This document shows, one piece after another, positions 19,292-29,219 of a DNA stretch of 33,144 nt. How positions within the stretch are numbered: the stretch's first letter is position 1; each line of letters opens with the position of its first letter. The stretch lies in contig JAIVFH010000283.1 in assembly GCA_025765595.1 (NCBI GenBank), positions 1 through 33,144 of the forward strand. Reading direction: 5' to 3'. Made by a program: the position numbers and the translations under genes. Under the pieces are notes generated by a model, which was given only the letters and a program-made list of their open reading frames with translations, did not search any database and was not told the origin of the DNA. This DNA is from Obelidium mucronatum (taxonomy: Eukaryota; Chytridiomycota; Chytridiomycetes; Chytridiales; Chytriomycetaceae).

Positions 19292-21790
19292 ATGATACGC
19301 GACAGCCGCGGGATGTTTCGGGGCAAGGCCGACCCACTGACTCAAGATCCAAGCGACGTCGGTACTGAGTCCGAAACTTCACCTGAACGTAGCCACAGCC
19401 GCAAAAAGGCATCAGTTGGACTGGAAACTCCTCTTTCCAATCAACGCCCAACAAGAAACACATCAAATCCATTTTCGACCCATCAAATGGGTTGCCCAAT
19501 CCCGTCCATGAGTTTGGAAGAGAGATTGAACGATTCTCGGGATGCCAATTTAGGATCATCCTTCACAACTCATTTACGTGCAACTGGACAATCAGAGCAT
19601 TCTGCAAAATTCCGTGCAGCAATGGCAGCGGTAAAATCGGCGGCTGCACAAAAAGCAAGCTTCAAATTTCCGGAAATTGAGGCTCGAGTGGCCATGTTGT
19701 CCATTGATGACCAGCTGCAACTGTTGCAGAATCTCTTCAACGCTTTGCCTCTTCCAAAGCAACGCGATTTTCTTTTGAATAATGCATCTGCTCTCTCGAA
19801 AATCGAAATCAAAGAATGCCTGAAGGTTGATATTGCTGCTCCAACCGTTGTTAACCGCTTGAATGTCAGTGTGCTTCTCGAATCTTGGGAGGCCAGTGCG
19901 CCCTTTATCTCGTCTCTCATCGGAATGCTTGTTGGACATGAAAAACCAAAGCTTATTCTCATCCTTGGAATCATTCTTTTTTCTGCATCTCAGAAGTACA
20001 ATCTTCTGCAGTCGGAGATTGGTTTGATCTTGTACTCTAATGGCGCTTCGCAGAATCTCGTAAAACTAATGAATAGTATGGGTGTATCAGTTGGAAATGA
20101 TACAATTCTTGACCGGCTTGTTGACATGAAACAGCAAGCTCTCGATCTGATTCCAAAAACATTCCGTTCAAATAGTATTCTCTTGATCCACGACAATGTG
20201 GAGCGATACAACAAGACATACCAAAAGACTCAAGGAAACCAAAACCAGCTTGTGTCCCAAACGCTGCGTGGATTCATTCTTATCACACATGATCCAGCAA
20301 TGCTACAACCCGCTGTGCCAATTAAGCCGCCATCACCATCCAATATTGTTGCCGACGCTTGCGAGTTGGCCTGGTATCATTCTCAGACTTTTAATGAATT
20401 GTACAATCTCATCATCAAAGAATGCGCGGAGTTCAAAGACCTATCTTCAAGGCACAACCATCCTAACCGCCCCCATAGACCAACTGGTATCCTGCCTTTG
20501 CCCATTATGGACGAACAAGAAATGACTACCAATGGATCCATTCGGATTGGGGAGCAATACACTAAAGACTTCAATATTCCGCACAACAAATGTATAAAAG
20601 TCCCTTTATTTGGAGATTTGGGGACAGTCACATCTGTTCGCTCTGCAATCAATGAGCGCAAACATGAGTGGGGTAGCTCTGATGTTGAGAAGCTGCAACA
20701 CCTGATGCCCATCTATGGAGATTTTCATCTTGGAATGGCCGTTGATAAAGCCCAAGTCTCCGCCATGGGCTGGGAGCCATCCTTTCCAGGAACTATTGCT
20801 TGGTTTGCTCGAATTCAAAACAAGAATATCAATGCCAAGAAAGCGACATTCTACGAGATGCAAGATGTGCTAAACGGCTCCCTTAGCGCCTATGTTGTTG
20901 CACTTGCGGACTCTATTACAGTGGATTACGCCAATGACCTGTCGGAACTGCAGTCAGGTAGTCAAGAAAAGCTGGACTACATTGTGAATACTCTCCTGCT
21001 TCATGTTAACAGAGCAGTCTATCAATTGAAGCCGATTGTAAACAAAGGAAAGCGTGCTACGGAGTATTCTCCTTTGGAAACCCACCCTTTCCGCAACTAC
21101 ATGCTGCAATTTATACGCTTGCGACTTCAATCATTGGTCTTCTACGATTGCATTCGCTATGGTGACGGAGAAGGCGTGAATATTATGCATAAGCTGTTCT
21201 TGCCATTGCTCAAGAGACACTCCAAAAAATACGCACAGGGAACTGTGCGTCAGTTGTGGGATTTATCAATGATGACTCCTCGGGAACGAGGAATATGCGT
21301 ACAAAACGCGTTTTTAAACTCAAAAGGACTTGTGAACTCCTTTTTTCCCAATGACTTGGGAATGGAGCATGAAGTCCTTGCCATGAAGTCAGTTCAATCC
21401 AAAGCAGGAAGTAACCGCAACTGGAATCATACCCAAACAATTTCTATGACTGCATCTCATGTCTGTAGCTTGACTAGCTCTCTTTTTGACCACTTGGACA
21501 TTCCAAGAAGACGAGCATATCATCACGACGTGGATACAAAAAAAGACAAGGAGACCATGATGTTTGATGTCAAATCTCAGATGAATCGAGTACAAGGCTA
21601 CTTCAAAGTGGGTGAATATGCCTTTAAACCTGTGCTGGAAGTGGGTTACAAGGAGTTAGTCAAGGATGGATATATTGCTCGGCAACTGAAGAACTTTTTT
21701 TGTGGATCTGGGGATGAGGATGATATTGAGGAGTTAGATGAACGGGTGTTTGACGAGGATGGTGTTGAAATTTTTGATTTAACGAAATAA
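19292..21790 (+). CDS. DUF6589-like putative transposase
   Basis: Single exon, 832 residues from ATG 19292. The frame is open back to 19103 through the terminal repeat, but that 5' part is shared with the opposite repeat and is more likely leader. The layout matches fungal DUF6589 proteins, which are found in multicopy in many fungi and suspected to be transposase-derived: HDNVE near the middle (around 20190), then LPIMDEQEMTTNG (20497), GDLGTV (20612), and MPIYGDFHLGM (20704). A late region with NHTQTISMTASHV follows and a very acidic C-terminus (DEDDIEELDERVFDEDG). Conserved Asp residues in IMDE and GDLG and the His of GDFH are candidate metal ligands; this is inference. It converges on the helicase gene, implying a joint role in mobilising the element. 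Confidence 0.68.
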   Translation: MIRDSRGMFRGKADPLTQDPSDVGTESETSPERSHSRKKASVGLETPLSNQRPTRNTSNPFSTHQMGCPIPSMSLEERLNDSRDANLGSSFTTHLRATGQSEHSAKFRAAMAAVKSAAAQKASFKFPEIEARVAMLSIDDQLQLLQNLFNALPLPKQRDFLLNNASALSKIEIKECLKVDIAAPTVVNRLNVSVLLESWEASAPFISSLIGMLVGHEKPKLILILGIILFSASQKYNLLQSEIGLILYSNGASQNLVKLMNSMGVSVGNDTILDRLVDMKQQALDLIPKTFRSNSILLIHDNVERYNKTYQKTQGNQNQLVSQTLRGFILITHDPAMLQPAVPIKPPSPSNIVADACELAWYHSQTFNELYNLIIKECAEFKDLSSRHNHPNRPHRPTGILPLPIMDEQEMTTNGSIRIGEQYTKDFNIPHNKCIKVPLFGDLGTVTSVRSAINERKHEWGSSDVEKLQHLMPIYGDFHLGMAVDKAQVSAMGWEPSFPGTIAWFARIQNKNINAKKATFYEMQDVLNGSLSAYVVALADSITVDYANDLSELQSGSQEKLDYIVNTLLLHVNRAVYQLKPIVNKGKRATEYSPLETHPFRNYMLQFIRLRLQSLVFYDCIRYGDGEGVNIMHKLFLPLLKRHSKKYAQGTVRQLWDLSMMTPRERGICVQNAFLNSKGLVNSFFPNDLGMEHEVLAMKSVQSKAGSNRNWNHTQTISMTASHVCSLTSSLFDHLDIPRRRAYHHDVDTKKDKETMMFDVKSQMNRVQGYFKVGEYAFKPVLEVGYKELVKDGYIARQLKNFFCGSGDEDDIEELDERVFDEDGVEIFDLTK

Positions 21791-21813
21791 TAATTGCGTT
21801 ACTTTTTATTTGG

Positions 21814-23469
21814 TCAATTCGGCATTTTCTTTAACTCCTTCAAATATGCAACAACAAGTGTTTTTGCTTCAATTTTCCATTTGTCTTCGAAACTATCAAT
21901 CCAATCAACAAATGAGTCGAGAACCACACCCTTCAGATCTCTGCAAATATCATCGATGACTTCCTGTGGGAATCTGCAAAGTCCCAACTCCCATGGTACT
22001 CCAATCAAACAGCTTTCCCGCCATTCTGACAGCTCCGAAAACAGTTTGATAGATTCTTCAACTGTCAATCCACATTGCGAGCGAATGTGCCTTTTTTGTT
22101 TGAGCAATGGAGTGTTGGAAACATATGGAATCAAGCCAGACTGTGCTATAGTTGGTTTACGAGACTCACAAGCATCACAGCACCGGTCATTTGGTACCGG
22201 ATCAAGCCCCTTAAAGTACCCCAAAAGAACCTTCCTTCGGCAAACTGGATTTGAAGTTGAAGGTGTTGATGCAAAGAGAGAGTACACCTCTCTGTTGGTG
22301 GCCTTACTCTCCTTCAACGCCACAGAATCGCTTTTCTTGTCTGATAAATCCTGGAGGGAGTGGAAGAAGAGACAACGACTGGGCAATCCATCCCTTCCAG
22401 CCCTCCCAAATTCCTGGGCAGCATTGCAAAATGATACTGGAGTCTTGTAATGAACAACAGTTCTAATTGAAGGATGGTCCAAGCCCTGGCCCAGCATTTG
22501 AGTGGTGCAAATAACCTTCAATTGATTAGGGTTTTCTCGAATCAGGCCTAGTACTGCGTTTTTGTGGGATTCCGAAGACAAGGCAGTTAAGTGAGTGAGC
22601 ACGGGGGGGTAATTGGAGATGCCAGCTGAAAGGTACGTGTAAATCTTGTTCAGTGTGGTCTTTGAATCGCAGAAGAGGACCAGAACAAATACACTCGGAT
22701 CAAAAGTTTTTGTTTCGAGAGCTATTTTGATGAATCCAAGATCCTTTTGCATCTCCTTCCGCTCCTGGACATCGTAAAACAAGTTTGGCCGATCCACACA
22801 CCCAATAATTTCGACAAATCCTGGTCTCAATCTCAGTCGATTGCACATCTTGTTGTACATTGACTTTGGAACCGTTGCTGAAGCTGCAATGAAAGGAATA
22901 TCCTTGAAATGAACACGAATGTTCTCCAGATTCAAATAGTCTTGTCTCCAAACATCTCCAGCGTTGGTCATTTCGTGCCATTCGTCTACTGCAATCGCGA
23001 ACGCAAATTTTTGAATGACTTTGAGTATCTTCATGTCCTTTCCTCCAAGAATACTTGTTAAAAATTCCGGAGTCATCCACACAACATCAACATTTCCACT
23101 CTCAAGCAATTCCAGTGTTGAAGAATTCCCAATCTTGTTCATATCCAATGATCCAAAGGCTGCCGGTCGAAGGGGTATGTCTGATTTCTCCAAATTTGCC
23201 ATTTGGTCAATCATGATTGCCAAGAGTGGAGATATAATGAACAAAACCGATTTTCGATCACCAGAATCCACCATTCTTTGCATGTGAGCCAGCAGAGACA
23301 GGTAAAAAGTGTACGTCTTGCCTCCGCCGGTCCTTTGAATCAATACGCAGTCTTTCCCATTCAACACAGCCTTGACGCAAGCAATTTGATAGTCACGAGG
23401 AGCACTCTCGTAGTACTTGGCGGTTAGCAGGATGCAGACTTCCAAGATGGGATCATGTTCTAGTGACAT
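21814..23469 (-). CDS. RecQ-family DNA helicase carried by the element
   Basis: Single exon, 551 residues. The ATG begins on the innermost base of the right terminal repeat (23469-23467). RecQ motifs in order are: motif 0/I RDYQ and TGGGKT, a motif II box DEWH in place of the usual DEAH/DECH, motif III SATVP, motif IV LVLFCDSK, motif V TTQMLGQGLDHPSIRTVVHY, and motif VI QEFGRAGRDG. A RecQ zinc module follows (CRRKVLLGYFKG...RCCDAC). It lacks WH and HRDC domains beyond a short C-terminal tail, so it is much smaller than cellular Sgs1-type RecQ. 3'-5' unwinding driven by ATP is the family activity. Similar RecQ genes are known from subtelomeres of fungi (telomere-linked helicases) and as repeats; kinship with those is plausible but untested. 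Confidence 0.88.
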   Translation of the reverse strand: MSLEHDPILEVCILLTAKYYESAPRDYQIACVKAVLNGKDCVLIQRTGGGKTYTFYLSLLAHMQRMVDSGDRKSVLFIISPLLAIMIDQMANLEKSDIPLRPAAFGSLDMNKIGNSSTLELLESGNVDVVWMTPEFLTSILGGKDMKILKVIQKFAFAIAVDEWHEMTNAGDVWRQDYLNLENIRVHFKDIPFIAASATVPKSMYNKMCNRLRLRPGFVEIIGCVDRPNLFYDVQERKEMQKDLGFIKIALETKTFDPSVFVLVLFCDSKTTLNKIYTYLSAGISNYPPVLTHLTALSSESHKNAVLGLIRENPNQLKVICTTQMLGQGLDHPSIRTVVHYKTPVSFCNAAQEFGRAGRDGLPSRCLFFHSLQDLSDKKSDSVALKESKATNREVYSLFASTPSTSNPVCRRKVLLGYFKGLDPVPNDRCCDACESRKPTIAQSGLIPYVSNTPLLKQKRHIRSQCGLTVEESIKLFSELSEWRESCLIGVPWELGLCRFPQEVIDDICRDLKGVVLDSFVDWIDSFEDKWKIEAKTLVVAYLKELKKMPN

Positions 23470-23870
23470 TGATGTGTTTCCGGACAGAACAAAAAATGAT
23501 TTCCAGGTCAAATCAACGTGTCGAACGGTAATAGAATATGTTGATATATTGGATATACTGAAAAAAAAACAAGACATAGGAGCATATAGCGTGTTTTGAG
23601 TCCACTGGAGACGTCTGAAACGCGGCCCCACTATTCAAACGGAAACTGTCAGAAACACGTGGCCAAAAGGCCGCCAAAACTAATAAAATAAGTTGAACTA
23701 CACCTGTGCCGAATTTGAGGAAGATCCATCCGCTGGTTCTTCCGCTACAAAAAATGGAGTTGGCGGGTTTTGAAGATTGTCGATCAGCCTTCTCGCTGGG
23801 GCTCGAAAATGGAAATTTTTTTTATTTTTTCTTTTTGAGAGTTCCGAGAGCAAGGCTGACACTGAGCCTA
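23469..23870 (-). repeat. Right 402-bp terminal inverted repeat
   Basis: Reverse complement of 18864-19265 with the same length. In-frame readings of both repeats give the same peptide (for example MSCFFFSISNIS), showing near or complete identity. It ends at the helicase start codon and so supplies that gene's leader. Outside it lies an A-rich tract in what seems to be a TmcB-like intron. Confidence 0.93.
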
Positions 23871-23923
23871 GGGAAATTGTGGATTCTTCCAAAAAAAAAA
23901 AAAAAAAACAAAAAAAAAAAAAC

Positions 23924-26900
23924 CTCCGCAAGAATAATCAGCCGTAATTGAAAAGTTTGCATATCTCCAGCTTGATCCAAAATAACAAAATTCTGGCCAA
24001 TAGTATTCACGGAGGAGATGTTCACGTACGCAAACGTGATTGTCAAGATCGACATGCAGACGGCATAGAGAGCATATTGCATTCGAAATAGTGCCGACGA
24101 AGTTTGAACTGATTTTGAGTTGCTTGCAAGTTGGGATTGTTTGACTATACTGTTGCTAAACACATCGCCATTGTCAGCTTCCGACAGGCGCTGTTTTCTC
24201 GTCATCAGGAGACTCATCTTTTTAAAATTCTTTCAGGATAAACCTCACCTCTATGATTTCCTGTTTATGATAATTAGACTGGTTGCAAACAAAAAGGGGG
24301 GTTTATAGATATAGCGAACCTTGATTATTGCATTTGGAATTGACCGAAAAATGTTCAGGGAATGCCGCTGATTGGTCAAGAATGTACGCACACTTCGATC
24401 AAGTACAAACAAGAACAGAAATATTATAAACACATGAATTCCTGTGTTTTGGACTTCAGAATTTCGGGCATCAATTAGAAAAGGAACTGAAACCTGTCAG
24501 GGCGTAGATTGTACGATGGGCGTTGGCCATATCCGCGTCAAAAGTATCGAAATACAAGACATCCATACTATATTCAAATGGACCATGCTGTGACGGCCAG
24601 AAGTTATCGAGAGCTGCTTCCAACTTAGAAAATGTAGCTTATAAATAGATTGAATTTACCCCATCGAACATTCAAATTTTGGTGGCTGTTGTTAAAAGTT
24701 GAGAATGATGCATTGGCAATATACAACCCCGAATTGGAGAACATCTATTCAGATTGTCAGTATAGTGATGCTGTAATCACTTCGCGCTTACCGAGGTGTA
24801 TTCCATGAGTGAAACATTTACAGGGAATATCTCATCTGTTAACGGGTAATGAGACCGGTAGCCAACAACTGATGGGGTTGTGTAATACAAATTATTCTCC
24901 TATTAACAAAATGAGTGAGAAAGGTTATAGCACGGTTAAGAACCATAATAAAGAACCATACTGATCGCATATCTCTAGTCGCAAAGAGAGTTTGAATTGT
25001 CGATGTTAAGTTTAACATCTCTTCTTGCAGTTGAACTTGTGTGGCGGCAAATTTAAAACTGTCGTTCTCAGCTGAAGCTGTTTGCAGCTGCCTAATTCGC
25101 CTAAAAAGCATTGATGCGTAATATTCGCGGCTATGGAGCAATTTCAGAGTATTCAACCCATTGGTCGACGTGTTCAACAACTGAAATGCCAGCACAAAGT
25201 TGGTATTCGTAATGGCTAAGGCCATCAAGGTTGACACTACAATAAGGACTTGAATATAAAACGATTTTGATTGTAGATGTTGCTTTCTCTGCTCCTGCAT
25301 TGTGGCCTGGGCCCGTTTGTCGCCATTGCTAGTACTGGCAGCCGAACTTGCAACAGATTTGGCATCTGCCGTATTCTGGGTATTGGGACTTGCCGACCTC
25401 TTTAAAACCTCTTTTTTCATCTGAACAGACTTGCGCCTTGTGTCGCTGTGGAGCCCTGCGCCGCTTGATGTCGACATGACGGTGTCTCTTCGTTTGGAGT
25501 AATTATCCCTGTCAGAATCATTATCTTCGCTAAATTTCTCCTCCTCGTCCAATTCGAGATCGTTTGCCCGATCTGTTAAAGCATCGCCACGAAGAACATC
25601 GTTTGTCACCTAAAATTCGTTAAAAAATCAGAACAAGAGTCGGATGAAAAAGTGCACAATCATACATCAAAGCAAAATCGAGCAAAGAAGCGCAGCGTTG
25701 TTTTCGATTTGGGAAACCTAAGGTATAATGTTTAGAACAAACGTGGTTCCAAAAAAAGAGGTATATGTACTAATATATACTTTGAAATAAGTTTCATATA
25801 TGCATCTTGAGCTTTTTGAGCATGCGTGTACAGCTTGTTTGCAATCATGGATAGCTCTTCCAGTGAGTAATTTTTGTCCAACAGCAATTCCCACATTGCT
25901 CGCATTTCCTGGATAGCCAAAAAGTGATTGAGTTTCGCATCTTTATCGGTTTTCTGATATTCTGCGTACTGTTTGGAATAATCTACGTTAATGGCACTCT
26001 GCCTTTGATAAGAATGATTACACTGGTGATATCAAGCTTTACTCCGGCACCCAAGAAGTCGGCCTTTATTTTCAAAGCGCCATTAGAAATGCGCCGGTTT
26101 GAGCAAAATAATAATAATAAGGTTATACCTCTCTGCTTTGCATAGGCGATTTGGTTTGTGTAGTAGATCTGAAATTTGATGTCAAGTGGTGGATTTAGCT
26201 GCTCGATCTTATTCAATTGGTTTGTCGCATCCCGGCTCATGGATTTAAGATGGAACATATATAGAGCATATGATAGTCTGAGTAACGGCTGTATTTAACG
26301 ACATTAGTCATCAACGGCGTGTCCGGTTTCTTTTTTTGCAAAAACCTGATCTGGGAACTCGTCAATTCCGCGTCGAAATATCTGTTGAACTTCTTGTATT
26401 GCATTAAAGTCGATACGAGTCCGCCGTTTACTCATATGGACTGTTATGAAGCGGGCTGCAATCTCAACATGTGTCCAGCATCTAAACACGAGTTTTTCAG
26501 GGGTTGCATAGTCGAACGCGTTATCCAAGCCCTGATTTTTCCGCGAAAGGCGCTTGCGAACTCCATTTTGTATTCGATTGTATAATAATGCTGGTGCCAT
26601 AAAAGAACCTTTGAGAACCACAATGGGGAAGAAAACCTCTGAATCAATACAAACCGGAGATCCCAAATCCCGCAGGTATTCCGCAGCACAATGCCACAAC
26701 CATTCCATATATTATATTGATGGAACCCTGTTCTCCAGTGACAGAATACGAAATCCCAGCTCCAACACCAACAAGGCCCACCATTGAGCTCCCAAAGAAC
26801 AATCCGGCTCTCTATGTTGAAAAAAAATTTTTAGACTCGTGCGATTTTATGAGATTACTTGCTCTTGGAAAATCATACCATATAGTTCACAAACGGATTG

Positions 26901-28166
26901 TAATACGGAAAGTAGAAAATCTCGACACAGAACATGAATATGCTAACAAAATCCATTTTAATTGTTCTGATGCACAAGTTTAGGGGAAATTTACCATCCA
27001 GCTGCGGCAACGCAGAGCTTTGCAACCCCCTGCTTTTCAGGCAAGAACGTATACACCAGAACCAATATGGTTTTAACAGTTACATAAAACATATCCAATC
27101 TTCCATGAACGCGATGGTAAGGCTCTTTTCTTGTCGGTTGGGTGTCAAAAAACCTAAAGAATATCGTTTCACACAAATTACAAAATCAACTGATTCGTAA
27201 TACAAACACTGCAGAGAGCGATATCGATGTCGGTATATAAACCGCTAAAGCCACAACTGCAACTACAGCGAGCGGCAACCGCGCTGCGCTCAGGCAAGAA
27301 GTATTTTCAATGGTGTGAATAGCTGTCACGGATTCTCTTTCATGGACTCTGTTGCAGCTTATTGGGTTGACTATTACTTCAATGATTGGAAGATAGAAAA
27401 GTGTGGGAAGGACTGTGGCGAAAACACGGAGAGTCCAAATCGGCCAAATAAACTTGTGTCTCCCGCTCTATTTTTAATAATAAGTTTAATGTATGGTCTA
27501 GCATATATTATTCAGCTTACGGACCACAAATCCTGATCCGACCCAAACAATATTCAACATTAACACAAACACAGCCACGACAGCGAAAGAAAACCAGACA
27601 TTGAATAAAGAAATATCCAGCTTCTGAAACTCTATTTGAGAATACAATAAGGCATCTGGTATGTGGTAGACGTGGGCGACTTGCGGAGAAATGAAAAACG
27701 TGACGAGTTGTAAATCTTCGATAAGAATACTGATGTATTCAAAGAGTTCAGGGGACGAGTTCCCGTGAACCATAAAGAACATCACTAAAAAAAAAAGAAA
27801 AGAAAAAGTTAAGTGGATTTTTCAGATTTTCAAGACGTGTTGTGTTGATCGTTTAATTGCTGAACAACCGTTACCTGAGAAGATCACATCGCGTATCTTT
27901 TCAATCATGGTGGTTGCAATAAGGAAATCGTCTTCTTCTTCATATCCAGACTCTTTCATTTCCCCTTGTTGATCTCAATAAATGACGAAGGTTAGAATCA
28001 GAGGAAGTTGAAGCCCGCACAATTGACCCATGACTAAACTAGAGAAATCGGGCTCAAAAGGTGCAGTTTTGCAACCTGTAACCATGTTAGGATCATCATC
28101 CCAGGACAGAGCTGATCCTGTCGGTGGTGTAGCAGGCTCGATTCCAATATGTGGGGGAGAACTCAT
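23924..28166 (-). CDS. TmcB/TmcC-like multi-pass membrane protein, 3'-truncated
   Basis: About 16 exons on the minus strand. Well-supported ones are 28076..28166, 27875..27973, 27521..27784, 26995..27153, 26879..26942, 26655..26811, 26346..26608 and 26129..26288; two or three junctions (near 27470 and 26000) remain unresolved. Early membrane segments (FNVWFSFAVVAVFVLMLNIV, WTLRVFATVLPTLFYLPIIE) and HRVHGRLD precede half-TPR-like repeats (VQQIFRRGIDEFPDQ, PLLRLSYALYMF, EMRAMWELLL, AQKAQDAYMKLISKY). A later span (FYIQVLIVVSTLMALAITNT) and large outer loops follow. This order matches tiny-macrocysts TmcB/TmcC family proteins, thought to be sensors. The frame ends at a donor-like GAG|GTTTTT at 23924, 54 bp from the RecQ/DUF6589 element; the 3' exons are absent from this window. 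Confidence 0.65.
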
Positions 28167-28323
28167 TTCTTGAAGATTTCCACGGATATTCACTCCACGC
28201 TTTCCAGACTTTATTAGAAACTAATTCAAATCGAGAAAAGAAAGGTAAATATAGAATTCTGAATATTAACAGAATAAGCGGAGATTAATCAAAGAAAAAC
28301 AAAACTTGTCAAAAAAAGAGAAG

Positions 28324-28754
28324 ATGCCTCTTGCCAACCGCCTTCGAGACCGAATTGTAATCTCATGACCATCCGCCGAAGATCGCAAATATACTGACTA
28401 CTTCTCGCCCAAAAAAGGCCCGTTTCCTAATCGCTCACAACGAACCTCAACGGGAAGCTCTGAAGCTGGTGTTCAAAGACCGCTCACTGCCACTGATGGT
28501 TCGGCTTAAGGCCCAACTGGAACTGCAAAAGTTTCCTCGATACACTCGGCCGGTCGGAGTGCATAACAAGTGCACAGAGAGTTTCAAGACAAGGGTGAGC
28601 AAAGGGGTGTTGGATGGGATATCTACGTGAAAATACTTACACCGATTCTCTGTTTTCTAAGGGATACATTTCAGAATTTAAACTAAGTAAGATTGTCTTT
28701 CGAGAAAAGGCTTTGGCGGGAGAATTGCCTGGTGTTCGCAAGAGCACATGGTAG
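28324..28754 (+). CDS. MRP2: Mitochondrial small-subunit ribosomal protein uS14m
   Basis: Exons 28324..28356, 28418..28594 and 28662..28754 join in phase to a 100-residue protein, near the 115 residues of yeast Mrp2. It binds the head of the mitochondrial small subunit near the decoding site. Visible family features are the N-terminal NRLRDRI, then LPLMVRLKAQLELQKFPRYT, the NKC position of the uS14 loop, and the C-terminal EFKLSKIVFREKALAGELPG followed by VRKSTW. The first intron ends at AAAAAAG and has a good branch site (CTGAC). It is too short for any single open frame longer than ~60 codons. It is transcribed away from the TmcB-like gene; the 157 bp between the two ATGs must hold both promoters. 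Confidence 0.9.
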
Positions 28755-28822
28755 ATTTCAACACCATCAATAAACCGAAAGTACAAAAAAAAAAAAAAAC
28801 GGATGCTCAGGGTTCATACTCA

Positions 28823-29177
28823 TTATTTACGTCGCTTTGGCGGTTGACCATCTCGCTTTCCTCCACGATCGTTTCCATTATTCCGACTACTACCCATTCT
28901 CTTTCTACCCGGTTCTTCAAATCGTCTCTTATTTGGATCTTCGAATTCTTTCCCGTGTAATGCAGCTTCTTCTTTGGGAGTCAGCACCTTCACGCCATCC
29001 GCAACTTTCAACCCTAAACGTGTCAACAACCCACTTCCAACTTTGGGGACTTGTGGAAGACCACAGAGTCCCAATGCAAACTCATCGGCCGCTTTGACAA
29101 GCGTTTCTGATGGGAGTGGCATATAAGGATTCAATCCGCGATCTAAAAGAATTCAAAAGAGTAAGAGACGCTTTCGA

Positions 29178-29219
<42 letters not shown>

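Larger units (their letters stand above)
18864..23870. mobile_element. Long-TIR element with DUF6589-like and RecQ helicase genes
   Basis: A 5007-bp unit bounded by 402-bp inverted repeats (18864-19265 and 23469-23870) of equal length that appear identical. Between them are two convergent intronless genes with only 23 bp between their stop codons: a DUF6589-like protein (+, 832 residues from ATG 19292) and a RecQ-type helicase (-, 551 residues). The outer ends read TAGGCTCAGTGTCAGCC. A TA on each side could be a target duplication, in which case the repeat proper starts at GGCTCAG. No longer duplication is visible. Both genes are undamaged, arguing for recent activity. I know of no named superfamily with exactly this make-up; a pairing of a transposase-like protein with a RecQ helicase is the central inference. 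Confidence 0.85.

Noticed and set aside
26304..27200. Plus-strand open frames across 26319-27200.
   Set aside because: They are antisense shadows of the TmcB-like exons, which splice in phase and carry family motifs.
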